A DNA stretch of 64,000 nt from SIG440 sp045648205 (lineage in GTDB: Bacteria > Bacillota > Clostridia > Monoglobales > Monoglobaceae): positions 1 to 64,000 of the forward strand of contig JAZRNM010000002.1 in the NCBI GenBank assembly GCA_045648205.1, written 5' to 3'. This document shows, one piece after another, positions 25,009 through 33,084 of the stretch. The notes under the pieces are model-generated. The model ran no database searches and was not told the origin of the DNA. It saw only the letters and a list, made by a program, of their open reading frames with translations. The stretch's first letter is position 1, and every line of letters starts with the position of its first letter. The translations under genes were made by a program, and so were the position numbers.

Positions 25009-25042
25009 GCAGTACGCTTCAAGAGGTTGTACTGCCTTGAAG
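25009..25042 (-). promoter_or_regulatory. Two competing 7-bp helices just before the ribozyme
   Basis: Minus-strand order is A CTTCAAG (25042-25036), B GCAGTAC (25035-25029), AACCT, A' CTTGAAG (25023-25017), C, B' GTACTGC (25015-25009). A:A' and B:B' are each perfect but interlocked, and the joining loops (0 and 1 base) are too short for both together, so they should be alternative folds. B' ends two bases from the cleavage-site A. Regulatory function is inference. Confidence 0.55.
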
Positions 25043-25091
25043 ACCTTTTGATGTTTTAAGCAAATCACCTCAAAGCCTTTTTATATTGCCT

Positions 25092-25748
25092 TTATCTTTT
25101 TGTGACAATATCCTCTTGACTTTTGAATATTGAATTTTCCTTCAAATATCCTCTTACTCTTGAAACCGGGTAAACTGTGCAATTTTTTCCTATTACTGTT
25201 CCGGGACAAAGTACACTGTTGCAGCCAACCTCTGTGAAATCTCCCACCATTGCACCAAATTTTTTGAGTCCTGTTTCAACCTTTCCATCATCAGTCTTGA
25301 TGGTAACCAAGGTTTTGTCGCTCTTCACGTTGGAAGTAACAGCACCGGCACCAAGATGTGACTTGTAACCAAGAACAGAATCACCGACATAATTGAAATG
25401 AGGAATCTGAACATTGTCAAAAATTATGCTGTTTTTCATCTCAGTGGAGTTCCCCACAACACAATTCTTGCCTACAATAACTCCACCGCGAATAAATGCA
25501 GAATGTCTTACCTCAGAGTTTTCATCAATTATGCATGGTGCTGCAATATAAGCTGATGGATATATCTTTGCAGACTTGGCAATCCAAACATTTTCCGAAA
25601 CTTCATCAAATTTTTCTTTGTCCAGAGTTTTTCCGAGTTCAATCACAAAATCTTTTATTTGCGCCAATGCCTCCCAGGGATATTCTGTCTTTTCCAAAAG
25701 CGGAGATGCTATTGTTTTTTCAAGATCATAAAGCTCTTTTGTTTTCAT
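25092..25748 (-). CDS. GlmU-like hexapeptide-repeat acyltransferase
   Basis: A 218-aa protein with an N-terminal helical segment and a left-handed beta-helix of hexapeptide repeats (IYPSAYIAAPCIIDENSEVR, GGVIVGKNCVVGNSTEMK). HFNYVGDSVLGYKSHLGAGA matches the acetyltransferase half of GlmU around its catalytic His; no nucleotidyltransferase domain is present. It probably acylates a sugar phosphate or nucleotide sugar. It is transcribed just before the ribozyme and glmM, with no terminator seen between them, which supports a role in the UDP-GlcNAc pathway. AGGTGGTGAG precedes the start. Confidence 0.8.
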   Translation of the reverse strand: MKTKELYDLEKTIASPLLEKTEYPWEALAQIKDFVIELGKTLDKEKFDEVSENVWIAKSAKIYPSAYIAAPCIIDENSEVRHSAFIRGGVIVGKNCVVGNSTEMKNSIIFDNVQIPHFNYVGDSVLGYKSHLGAGAVTSNVKSDKTLVTIKTDDGKVETGLKKFGAMVGDFTEVGCNSVLCPGTVIGKNCTVYPVSRVRGYLKENSIFKSQEDIVTKR

Positions 25749-25795
25749 TTTCTCTCACCACCTTTCAAACTTGTGATATTTTGTATAACTGTTTA

Positions 25796-25824
25796 ATTAT
25801 ATAACATTTGTATACATTTTTCAA
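25796..25824 (-). promoter_or_regulatory. SigA-like promoter of the GlmU-like/ribozyme/glmM transcript
   Basis: Minus strand TTGAAA (25824-25819), 17-base spacer, perfect TATAAT (25801-25796), 48 bases before the GlmU-like start. Confidence 0.75.
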
Positions 25825-25840
25825 TACTTTTTTTATCAAT

Positions 25841-26692
25841 CTAATTTATAACCTTTGAAGAAGCTCTTTCTCTGTCATAAATCATTGGTATATCATAATA
25901 TTTCCATTCGTCATAATTGCCAATATTTTTTCTGAATTCTCCCGGAGTGCAAGATAGAGTTTCCTTGAATATTCTGTTCATACTCCTTATGCTCTCCCAC
26001 CCACATTCATAGGCAATTTCAGAAACTGACTTGTTTGTGTTCTTAAGAAGTCGGATTGCCTGCTCAAACCGAAAGCTGTTTAAAAGCATAGGAAAGCTTA
26101 TTTTCCCCTCATTGTTAATAACCCTGCTCAGGTGAACATAGCTGACATGAAGGTCAGCTGCAACCTTTTTTAATGTAATATTTTCATTAAAATGCTCACT
26201 CACGTACATAACAACTTTTTCAAACAATGCATTTGGAGAATTCTGACAAGGTACAAACTCACCATTTTTTTGAAAAGCACTCAGGAGCAAATAAAAGACA
26301 CTCTTTATACCAAAAACATCGTCAATGTCAATATGACTTATATTCAAAACATATTCCATAGATTTGTCTTCCAACATTATAACAGGTTGGTTTGCCATTT
26401 TGTTTTCAAGGCGACTTTTATATTCTGGAAAAATCGTTGGGGTAATAGTGAGGACCAACACCTCTGAATCTTTCGATGTGATAAATTTATGAACTTCAAA
26501 GGGCATAATAATAATGGCATTGTTCTTTTTGAGGAAAAATGTTTCGCCATTTTTTTCCACCAGAATTTCTCCATCTTTGACAACCACCATTTCCATATCA
26601 AAGTGGCTGTTCATCGGGCAATTGAGGTTAACATATTCCTCTGCTGAAAATGTTTTTTCTTTGTATTGTTCTTTTAAAAAAACCAATTCCAT
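25841..26692 (-). CDS. AraC-family regulator with cupin sensor domain
   Basis: A 283-aa regulator with an N-terminal beta-rich cupin-like domain (MELVFLKEQYKEKTFSAEEY, NAIIIMPFEVHKF) that should bind a sugar, and C-terminal AraC helix-turn-helix motifs (NITLKKVAADLHVSYVHLSR; VSEIAYECGWESIRSMNRIF). It is divergent from the GH28-like gene across 133 bases with overlapping promoters, so it probably controls that operon. ATG 26692 has a GGGGG site; the longer frame to 26725 has none. Confidence 0.87.
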   Translation of the reverse strand: MELVFLKEQYKEKTFSAEEYVNLNCPMNSHFDMEMVVVKDGEILVEKNGETFFLKKNNAIIIMPFEVHKFITSKDSEVLVLTITPTIFPEYKSRLENKMANQPVIMLEDKSMEYVLNISHIDIDDVFGIKSVFYLLLSAFQKNGEFVPCQNSPNALFEKVVMYVSEHFNENITLKKVAADLHVSYVHLSRVINNEGKISFPMLLNSFRFEQAIRLLKNTNKSVSEIAYECGWESIRSMNRIFKETLSCTPGEFRKNIGNYDEWKYYDIPMIYDRERASSKVIN

Positions 26693-26745
26693 ATATCTTA
26701 CCCCCAACCACTTCCGTTTTTTCATTATGTTAATTTTTGTCTACT

Positions 26746-26774
26746 ATTTTATAATACCTTGCTTGTTTTGTCAA
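26746..26774 (-). promoter_or_regulatory. SigA-like promoter of the AraC regulator
   Basis: Minus strand perfect TTGACA (26774-26769), 17-base spacer, TAAAAT (26751-26746). It overlaps the plus-strand promoter of the GH28-like gene. Confidence 0.7.
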
Positions 26775-26791
26775 CACAAATTTTTTATAAT
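26763..26791 (+). promoter_or_regulatory. Weak, probably activator-dependent promoter of the GH28-like operon
   Basis: TTGTTT (26763-26768), 17-base spacer, perfect TATAAT (26786-26791). The poor -35 fits dependence on the divergently encoded AraC regulator. Confidence 0.55.
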
Positions 26792-26825
26792 ATGGTCATA
26801 ACAACACAAAGAAAGGTGGACAAAA

Positions 26826-28244
26826 ATGTATATCGATGTAAATAAATACGCTAATTGCACATGCGACAGTGATATGATTCAGGCTGCGCTTGATGAAGCA
26901 AAGGAAACAGGTGAAGCTGTAGTTATTCCAAAGTTAAATAAAAGGACAGGGGAAAAAATCTGGAATATTTCAAAAACTGTTTACCTTCACAGCGACAGTA
27001 TTCTGATTTTGCAAAATTCTTATCTCCGTCTGACAGATGGCTCAATCTGCAATATGTTTGCAAACAGCAGAACCGAAGAAATTCAGGAAAACATCACAAT
27101 CCGCGGATTTGGTAATGTTGTTATGGACGGCGGAATCCACAATGGGCTCTATGAAGTCAACGGAATTTCAAGAAATGTTTCCAAGTTCCCTGACCATAAA
27201 ATCTCCGAAAACTGTATGCTGTACTTCTGGGGAGTTAAGAACCTCAACATTGACAACATACACATCAAAAATCACAGATATTGGGGAATGTGCCTGTATT
27301 TCGTAACACACAGCCACATTTCGAACATTCATCTGTCAAGTGTTTCAAACGTTCCCAACCAGGACGGTGTTGACCTTCTCAAAGGATGCCACGACGTTAT
27401 TGTTGAGAACATCACCGGTTGCACAGGTGACAACAGTGTAGCGCTTCTTGCAACAGATGATGCAATTTATGAGAAAATTGAAGGCGATTTGAGCCAGGGT
27501 GATATCTACAACATAACAGTAAGAAACGTTATGTCACATAGTGTTTGCGGCTGCGCTATTGTCAGACTTCTCAATCATGATGGCTACAAAATCTATAATG
27601 TAAAAATTGACAACATCATTGAGACCTCTCCCTGGTCAGTGAATGATGCATCTGTTGCCCAGAATCCTGACCTCATTATCAAATCAGATGAACATGGAAA
27701 TATCACTCAGGAGTATGAAATAATCCCCGGCGAAATCGGTTATCGTTGCGAAGCTGCTGTTATTATTGGTGAATCCTATTGGTACAACACCTCAAAATCA
27801 CAACTTGGCGATACATATGGCATTTCAATTTCAAATGTTATGACTCACGCACGCTACGGAATCTGGATCAACAACAGCTTGCTCGATTCTTCCTTTGACA
27901 ACATTCGTGTGTTTGGTAACGGCTTTATGGCAGTGTACTTTGGTGAAGGACAGATGGAAAATGTGAGATTTTCAAATATTTCCTATGACAAGAACTGCCG
28001 TCCGCTGAAATCAGACGAACATATTGTTATTGACTGGAACCACACTGAATCCAAAGGCTTTCACAATGTGTACTTCCATGGAACAGACGTCAAAAACATT
28101 GTATTCTCAAATATGTACTGTGCTGCCGGAATGGATTCTGTTTTTGGTGGCAGCGGAACGGGTAACGTAATTTGTGAAAATGTTTCCCACGATGACATTC
28201 CTGCATTTAGCACAGCAGAAGGTGTTCAGATTACAAAAAAATAA
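26826..28244 (+). CDS. GH28-like right-handed beta-helix protein
   Basis: A 472-aa protein of the polygalacturonase-like parallel beta-helix type, without signal peptide. Repeated coils (HISNIHLSSVSNVPNQDGVD; NITGCTGDNSVALLATDD) place it near GH28. The catalytic signature is altered: the family's NTD is N178-Q179-D180 and the paired Asp of GDDC is G201-D202-N203-S204. It may therefore be an exo-acting or epimerase-like relative, or a GH28 with divergent mechanism. An AAAGGTGG site precedes the start. The EamA transporter follows 19 bases later. Confidence 0.75.
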   Translation: MYIDVNKYANCTCDSDMIQAALDEAKETGEAVVIPKLNKRTGEKIWNISKTVYLHSDSILILQNSYLRLTDGSICNMFANSRTEEIQENITIRGFGNVVMDGGIHNGLYEVNGISRNVSKFPDHKISENCMLYFWGVKNLNIDNIHIKNHRYWGMCLYFVTHSHISNIHLSSVSNVPNQDGVDLLKGCHDVIVENITGCTGDNSVALLATDDAIYEKIEGDLSQGDIYNITVRNVMSHSVCGCAIVRLLNHDGYKIYNVKIDNIIETSPWSVNDASVAQNPDLIIKSDEHGNITQEYEIIPGEIGYRCEAAVIIGESYWYNTSKSQLGDTYGISISNVMTHARYGIWINNSLLDSSFDNIRVFGNGFMAVYFGEGQMENVRFSNISYDKNCRPLKSDEHIVIDWNHTESKGFHNVYFHGTDVKNIVFSNMYCAAGMDSVFGGSGTGNVICENVSHDDIPAFSTAEGVQITKK

Positions 28245-28263
28245 AAAGAAGGTTTAAATTAAT

Positions 28264-29172
28264 ATGACAAATATTTTCAAAAAGAATTCTTACGAATTAC
28301 TTCTGGTGTTCGTAGCATCTATCTGGGGGCTTTCTTTTCCTCTGACAAAACTTGCATCAGGCATTGATGCTATTCCATTTATTGCAATTCGTTTTTCAAT
28401 TGCAGCAATTGTTCTCACCTTTTTGAACATAAAAAAATTAAAGCAAATTAACATCAAAATGTTGATTCCCTGTGCAGGTCTCGGAATTCTGCTTACTATC
28501 CACTCTTTTCTCCTGACCGAGGGAATCCAGTACACATCTGCGGCAAATGCCGCATTCATAACCTCAACAAATCCAGTTTTTGTTCCTATCTTTTTGCTTG
28601 TTTTGTTTAGAGAAAAATCAAAAAAGAGCGCAATCCTTGGATTGGCTCTTATGATGGTTGGATTTTTGTTTGTGTCTGAGATAATCACTCTCAACCCATT
28701 TTCTTTCAAAATGACAGCTCTGAACTATGGGGACTTTATGATTTTGTTGTGTGCCATATTTACAGGTCTTTATATGGTGTATAACAATCGTGTTGCTGCA
28801 CAATTCGATGTAGATCTGGCAAACTACATTCATTTTGTTTTTGCTGCAATCTCTTCATTGATTCTGTGGTTAATATTCCCTGAGCAGAGAGCAGATTTCT
28901 CATCCCCCACAACCATTATTCCCGTTTTATACTGGGGAATCCTGGGCAACGCCTTATGCTTTTTGTGGGTTATGAAGGCTCAGCCAAAGCTGAATGCAGT
29001 TAAGGTTTCGGTTCTTTGTTCTCTGGAGCCAATCTTTGCGACAATCTTTGCATTATTCATACCAGCCCCCGATGGTAGTGTTGCAACTCTCAGTCTGACA
29101 TTTTTGATTGGTGCGATACTCATTTTTGCCGGAGTTTTGGTGACAACAGTGTTGCCTTCCTCCAAAAACTAA
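28264..29172 (+). CDS. EamA/DMT-family permease
   Basis: A 302-aa inner-membrane protein with ten predicted helices in two EamA repeats. The first opens LLLVFVASIWGLSFPLTKLA, with SAANAAFITSTNPVFVPIFL; the second includes LYWGILGNALCFLWVMKAQP and VSVLCSLEPIFATIFALFIP. Members export or import amino acids, nucleosides or other metabolites; the substrate is not predictable. Cotranscription with the GH28-like gene suggests uptake of a sugar acid or export of a by-product. Confidence 0.85.
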   Translation: MTNIFKKNSYELLLVFVASIWGLSFPLTKLASGIDAIPFIAIRFSIAAIVLTFLNIKKLKQINIKMLIPCAGLGILLTIHSFLLTEGIQYTSAANAAFITSTNPVFVPIFLLVLFREKSKKSAILGLALMMVGFLFVSEIITLNPFSFKMTALNYGDFMILLCAIFTGLYMVYNNRVAAQFDVDLANYIHFVFAAISSLILWLIFPEQRADFSSPTTIIPVLYWGILGNALCFLWVMKAQPKLNAVKVSVLCSLEPIFATIFALFIPAPDGSVATLSLTFLIGAILIFAGVLVTTVLPSSKN

Positions 29173-29189
29173 GTATTGTTTTCTCAAAA

Positions 29190-29927
29190 TCAATACTTAA
29201 CACCAACAAGTGTCAATCCCCTTGCAGGCAAAGTTTCTCCTGCAAGGGTTCTTTTTTTTGTTTCAAAAACTGCATTGATGCTTTCTGCACTTCGAACACC
29301 TTTTCCGATTTCCAAAAGTGTCCCCGAAATAATTCTCACCATATTATACAAAAATCCATCGCCCTCAAACACAAACCGTATCTCATCTCCAAAAGTGATT
29401 ACTTCTGCCTTGTAGATTGTTCTGATGGTTGATTTTTTTGTTTTCTTCACCGACGAAAACCCCAAAAAATCGTGTTCACCTTCAAACAACTTTGCCGCTT
29501 TTTTCATTTCCTCTACATTCAGCTTTTCTGAAACAGCATACACATAGTTCCTTTCAAAAACATTGTGAACTGAACTGTTCCAGATTCTATATACATATGT
29601 CTTTCTTTTTGCACACAGTCTTGCGTGAAATCTTTCTTCTGCCTCTGTAAGTTCTGTGATTGCAACATCCTCGGGTAAATACCCATTTAAGTACCCCATA
29701 ATTTCATCACAGCTTTTTTCTGTGTTAATTTTGAAACTGACTGTCTGTGCTGTGGCATGAACTCCCTTGTCTGTTCTCCCCGAACCATGGACCTCCGCCT
29801 TATGTCCCAACATCTTTCCCAAAACAGCCTCAATCTTCCCCTGAATGGTGTTTTGTGTATTCCCTTGCCTTTGCCAGCCATCATATCTTGTTCCGTCATA
29901 CCTGACGTTCATTTTATAATTCATCAT
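29190..29927 (-). CDS. truA: tRNA pseudouridine(38-40) synthase TruA
   Basis: A 245-aa cytoplasmic enzyme that isomerises uridines 38-40 in the tRNA anticodon stem-loop. RYDGTRYDGWQRQGNTQNTI opens it; GSGRTDKGVHATAQ carries the catalytic Asp; FLYNMVRIISGTLLEIGKG is the usual late motif. It lies nine bases after the PBP gene and is last in the FHA-FtsW-PBP operon. It converges with the DMT permease; an 8-bp hairpin at 29171-29198 lies across the junction but has no T-run. Confidence 0.95.
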   Translation of the reverse strand: MMNYKMNVRYDGTRYDGWQRQGNTQNTIQGKIEAVLGKMLGHKAEVHGSGRTDKGVHATAQTVSFKINTEKSCDEIMGYLNGYLPEDVAITELTEAEERFHARLCAKRKTYVYRIWNSSVHNVFERNYVYAVSEKLNVEEMKKAAKLFEGEHDFLGFSSVKKTKKSTIRTIYKAEVITFGDEIRFVFEGDGFLYNMVRIISGTLLEIGKGVRSAESINAVFETKKRTLAGETLPARGLTLVGVKY

Positions 29928-29936
29928 TGTTCAGCC

Positions 29937-31313
29937 CTATTTATTCAAATATTTTCTCATCACATTACCTGCAATGGGAGCCGCTGCATCTCCGCCGCTT
30001 CTGCCATCGTTTTCAAGAATTACTGCAACCGCAATCTTTGGACTATCTGCCGGCGCATATCCAACAAACCATGCATGGTCTTTGTCTGTCTCATTTTCTG
30101 CTGTGCCCGTCTTTCCTGCAACCGTAATGCCGTTTATCTTTGCCCGTCTGCCCGTTCCGTTTTCAACCGCATCAATCATAAGTTCATTAAGATATGCAGC
30201 CGTTTCCGCAGAAATCGTCTGCCCCTGAACCTTTGTTTTGGCTTCACTCACTATTATATTATTTTTCGTTACGCTTCCCACAACATAAGGTTTCAGCATT
30301 TTTCCACCATTTGCAACAGAGGAGCAAATCATTGCCATTTGTAGTGGCGTCACAAGAAGCTGACCTTGTCCAATGCCTACCAATGCACAATCCTCGTCTG
30401 TCATTTTTTTATATTCAATTCTGCTTTTTTCTGTTGCTACATCAAAATTAATAGCTGAATTTATCCCAAAACGCTCCGCTATTTCAAGGGTTTTTTCACC
30501 TCCCAAATCATAACCGATTGAACAGAACACCTGATTACTCGACACTCTGAATGCATTTTCGAGGCTGATTTCACCATATGCCTTGCCGGCATAATTTTCC
30601 ACTTCAAAATCGCCTTTTACAAAACTGCCCGTATCCTCAAACACCGAGCCTTTCATCCCATTTTCAAATGCTGCTGCAGCTGTAACAATTTTGTATGTTG
30701 AGCCGGGTGGATATAGTCCCTGAACCGCCCTTGAAATAAGAGGCGAATTTTCATTTTCTACAATGCTGTTCCAATTTTCTTCAAGTTTTTCCGCCTGAGG
30801 GTCAAAATCCGGCAAGCTCACCATTGCAAGAACTGCTCCCGTTTGAGGATCAACTGCAACCAATGCACCACGCTTTCCGCGAAGCTGTTCATATGCATAT
30901 TTCTGAACTGAATTGTCTATTGTCAGATTCAAATCAAAGCCATTTTTCTTGTCGCCCTGAAAAAGGTCTATGTCGCCCTTTCCCAACAGCTCGCTGTCAT
31001 AAGCTCTTTCCAAAAGACTTTTTCCATAAACCTTTGAACAATATCCAATCACGTGACTATACAATCTGCCCTGGGAATATTCACGCTTAACCGAGTCACC
31101 ATCCTCCACTGTTTCCGCAAGAACAAGTCCGTTGCTGTCATAAATTGTTCCACGGGTTACGTACCTTTCATCATCCCATTGCCGTCGATTATACGGATTT
31201 GTAGAAACTGTTTCCGCTTTGAACAAATTAAAATATAACAGATAAGTCAGCAGTGCGAGAAAAAGACCTGATATTACAATAAGCACTCGAATTATTCTTC
31301 TATTCACGTTCAT
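29937..31313 (-). CDS. Class B penicillin-binding protein (PbpA/FtsI type)
   Basis: A 458-aa transpeptidase anchored by one helix at about residues 9-28. Active-site motifs are STYK at 205-208, SSN at 258-260 and KTGT at 401-404. It has only a small pedestal and no PASTA domains, like the PbpA paired with RodA/FtsW. It cross-links peptidoglycan outside the membrane. Its start overlaps the FtsW/RodA stop by 14 bases, so the polymerase and transpeptidase are translationally coupled. Confidence 0.93.
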   Translation of the reverse strand: MNVNRRIIRVLIVISGLFLALLTYLLYFNLFKAETVSTNPYNRRQWDDERYVTRGTIYDSNGLVLAETVEDGDSVKREYSQGRLYSHVIGYCSKVYGKSLLERAYDSELLGKGDIDLFQGDKKNGFDLNLTIDNSVQKYAYEQLRGKRGALVAVDPQTGAVLAMVSLPDFDPQAEKLEENWNSIVENENSPLISRAVQGLYPPGSTYKIVTAAAAFENGMKGSVFEDTGSFVKGDFEVENYAGKAYGEISLENAFRVSSNQVFCSIGYDLGGEKTLEIAERFGINSAINFDVATEKSRIEYKKMTDEDCALVGIGQGQLLVTPLQMAMICSSVANGGKMLKPYVVGSVTKNNIIVSEAKTKVQGQTISAETAAYLNELMIDAVENGTGRRAKINGITVAGKTGTAENETDKDHAWFVGYAPADSPKIAVAVILENDGRSGGDAAAPIAGNVMRKYLNK

Positions 31314-32541
31314 TTCTCACCGCTCCTCTTCTGTCTTCTCTTGCAGATATTGCCTGCATTATTCCAAGGGATGCAAAGCTTACCACAATGGATGTTCCTC
31401 CATAACTTACAAACGGAACAGTTATTCCCGTCAATGGAATAAACTTGATAACCCCGCCAATTATAATAAAGGTCTGCAGAGCAAACATAAGTGTGAGTCC
31501 AAGTCCCACCGCCTTGTTGTATTCATTTTCTGTGTTAAGTGTTATTTTGAAACATCTATATGACAACAAGAAGAATAAAATAATCACTGCTGCACCGCCA
31601 AAAACTCCCATTTCCTCGCATATTGCAGAGAATATGAAGTCTGTGTGAACCTCAGGAATATAGTCAGGGGAGCCATTCCCAAGACCTTTCCCAAAATAAC
31701 CGCCATCTGCAATCGCAAAAAGCGACTGGGCAATCTGATAGCCTTTGTTTGAAACATCCTCCCATGGATTCAGCCAAACCCCAACTCTCACCTGAATATG
31801 ATACAAAAACTTATATCCCAAAAGGGCAACCACTGTTGCCAACGAAACATTTCCAAACAAAAACCACTTGCTATCTTCATAAACATAAATCATAAAGATG
31901 AAGATTGAAAACACAACCAAAATCGTGCCCCAATCTCGTTGAAGAACCAAAAACAATATATATATATAGGTCACCGCCGCCGTCACAAACATCGGCTTGA
32001 GCTTCAGAAACGGCTTTGTCCAGCTTTTGGAATAATGACACGCCAGAAACATAACATAAATTATTTTTATTATTTCTGACGGCTGAAATGCAATAATCCC
32101 GATATCAATCCAGTTGCGCGACCCGTTCACAGTTTCACCAAACAGCAGAGTTATAACAAAAAATGTAATTCCCAATATCGCATATAAAAACCACATTTTG
32201 TGCCATATACGGATGTTATAATATATGCAGTATGCAAGAAAAAACACAACACCGCCAACACCAATCCACACAATCTGACGTGCTCCCATAACAATATCAA
32301 GCCGACACAGCATTAAAACGCCTATGGTCATCAACATTGTGGCAATAAGCATCAGAAATTTGTCACCCATTCTGCAAATAACCAGAATTGAATACATGAG
32401 AATAAAAAGGCACAAAAGTCCGAGCCCAACATAAAGAACGTTGAGTTGATAGTCGTTTGCAACATACAAAAGCAAAAATCCCAGCACATTCATCAAAACA
32501 AGAAGGTATGCAGGCAATCGATAATTCCCCTTGCTCATCAC
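31300..32541 (-). CDS. FtsW/RodA/SpoVE-family peptidoglycan polymerase
   Basis: A 413-aa SEDS glycosyltransferase with about ten membrane helices. NGSRNWIDIGIIAFQPSEI carries the family loop, LQRDWGTILVVFSIF another, and GITVPFVSYGGTSIVVSFAS the conserved end. SEDS proteins polymerise lipid II, partnered with a class B PBP, here the next gene. Whether it serves division, elongation or spore cortex is not clear; the FHA neighbour favours a dedicated complex. It overlaps the FHA stop by four bases. Confidence 0.92.
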   Translation of the reverse strand: MMSKGNYRLPAYLLVLMNVLGFLLLYVANDYQLNVLYVGLGLLCLFILMYSILVICRMGDKFLMLIATMLMTIGVLMLCRLDIVMGARQIVWIGVGGVVFFLAYCIYYNIRIWHKMWFLYAILGITFFVITLLFGETVNGSRNWIDIGIIAFQPSEIIKIIYVMFLACHYSKSWTKPFLKLKPMFVTAAVTYIYILFLVLQRDWGTILVVFSIFIFMIYVYEDSKWFLFGNVSLATVVALLGYKFLYHIQVRVGVWLNPWEDVSNKGYQIAQSLFAIADGGYFGKGLGNGSPDYIPEVHTDFIFSAICEEMGVFGGAAVIILFFLLSYRCFKITLNTENEYNKAVGLGLTLMFALQTFIIIGGVIKFIPLTGITVPFVSYGGTSIVVSFASLGIMQAISAREDRRGAVRNERE

Positions 32542-33026
32542 ACTTCCTCCTCGAAAATGAACTTGATATCACCAAACGAAATTTCATCACCATCTTCAAT
32601 TGTCTTGACCTTTTTCAGTTTTGACCCATTGAGATATGTTCCGTTTTTGCTTCCCATATCACCGATATACCATTCTCCCTCATCAAACCAGACCTGAAAA
32701 TGTTCAAGGGACAGAAACATATTATTTATTGGAATGTCACAATCCTTGCCTCTTCCCACAATGACGCCCTTTCCGTTTATGCGATATGCCGCCTTCATCT
32801 TTGCTTCCGCAGCTCTTTTGTTTTTTACAGTTTTTAGCACTGCATAACATTTTTGAGGAGATGAACTTTCTGACTCCTCATTTTTTATGCGTTCCTTTCG
32901 GCTGGATTTCTTTATGTCCATATATATAAGTGCAATTACGCTGAATATAAATAAATATATAATTAAAGTAAAGGCATAGCTGAGAAGCGACGAAATCATT
33001 GAATAAACAGACATAATTTCCACCAT
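32538..33026 (-). CDS. Membrane-anchored FHA-domain protein
   Basis: A 162-aa protein with one N-terminal helix (FTLIIYLFIFSVIALIYMDI) and a C-terminal forkhead-associated domain: GRGKDCDIPINN, SLEHFQVW and MGSKNGTYLNGSKL, with the Arg, Ser and Asn phosphothreonine-binding residues present. FHA domains read Ser/Thr phosphorylation. Its place ahead of the SEDS and PBP genes recalls the fhaB-rodA-pbpA group of Actinobacteria, but no kinase or phosphatase gene is alongside. ATG 33014 is an alternative start. Confidence 0.9.
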   Translation of the reverse strand: MVEIMSVYSMISSLLSYAFTLIIYLFIFSVIALIYMDIKKSSRKERIKNEESESSSPQKCYAVLKTVKNKRAAEAKMKAAYRINGKGVIVGRGKDCDIPINNMFLSLEHFQVWFDEGEWYIGDMGSKNGTYLNGSKLKKVKTIEDGDEISFGDIKFIFEEEV

Positions 33027-33051
33027 CCTATCCTTTGTATCTTAGTCGAAA

Positions 33052-33080
33052 GGGGCTGCAGCTTTTGCTACACCCCCTTA
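33052..33080 (-). terminator. Hairpin after the peptidyl-prolyl isomerase gene
   Basis: GC-rich stem 33052-33062 with 33067-33077 around TTTT, 10 of 11 paired in minus-strand RNA including one G-U. The T-run after it is short (TTTCG), so efficiency is uncertain. Confidence 0.6.
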
Positions 33081-33084
33081 TTTT

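Noticed and set aside
25009..25042. H-type pseudoknot at the A-B-A'-B' repeats
   Set aside because: Loops of 0 and 1 base cannot span 7-bp stems, so I treat the helices as alternatives.
24815..25091. 6S RNA in the glmM upstream gap
   Set aside because: No single long bulged helix is present, while every core element of the glmS ribozyme is found in order.
29171..29198. Terminator between the DMT permease and truA
   Set aside because: An 8-bp AT-rich hairpin with no T-run and overlapping the truA stop codon; too weak to call.
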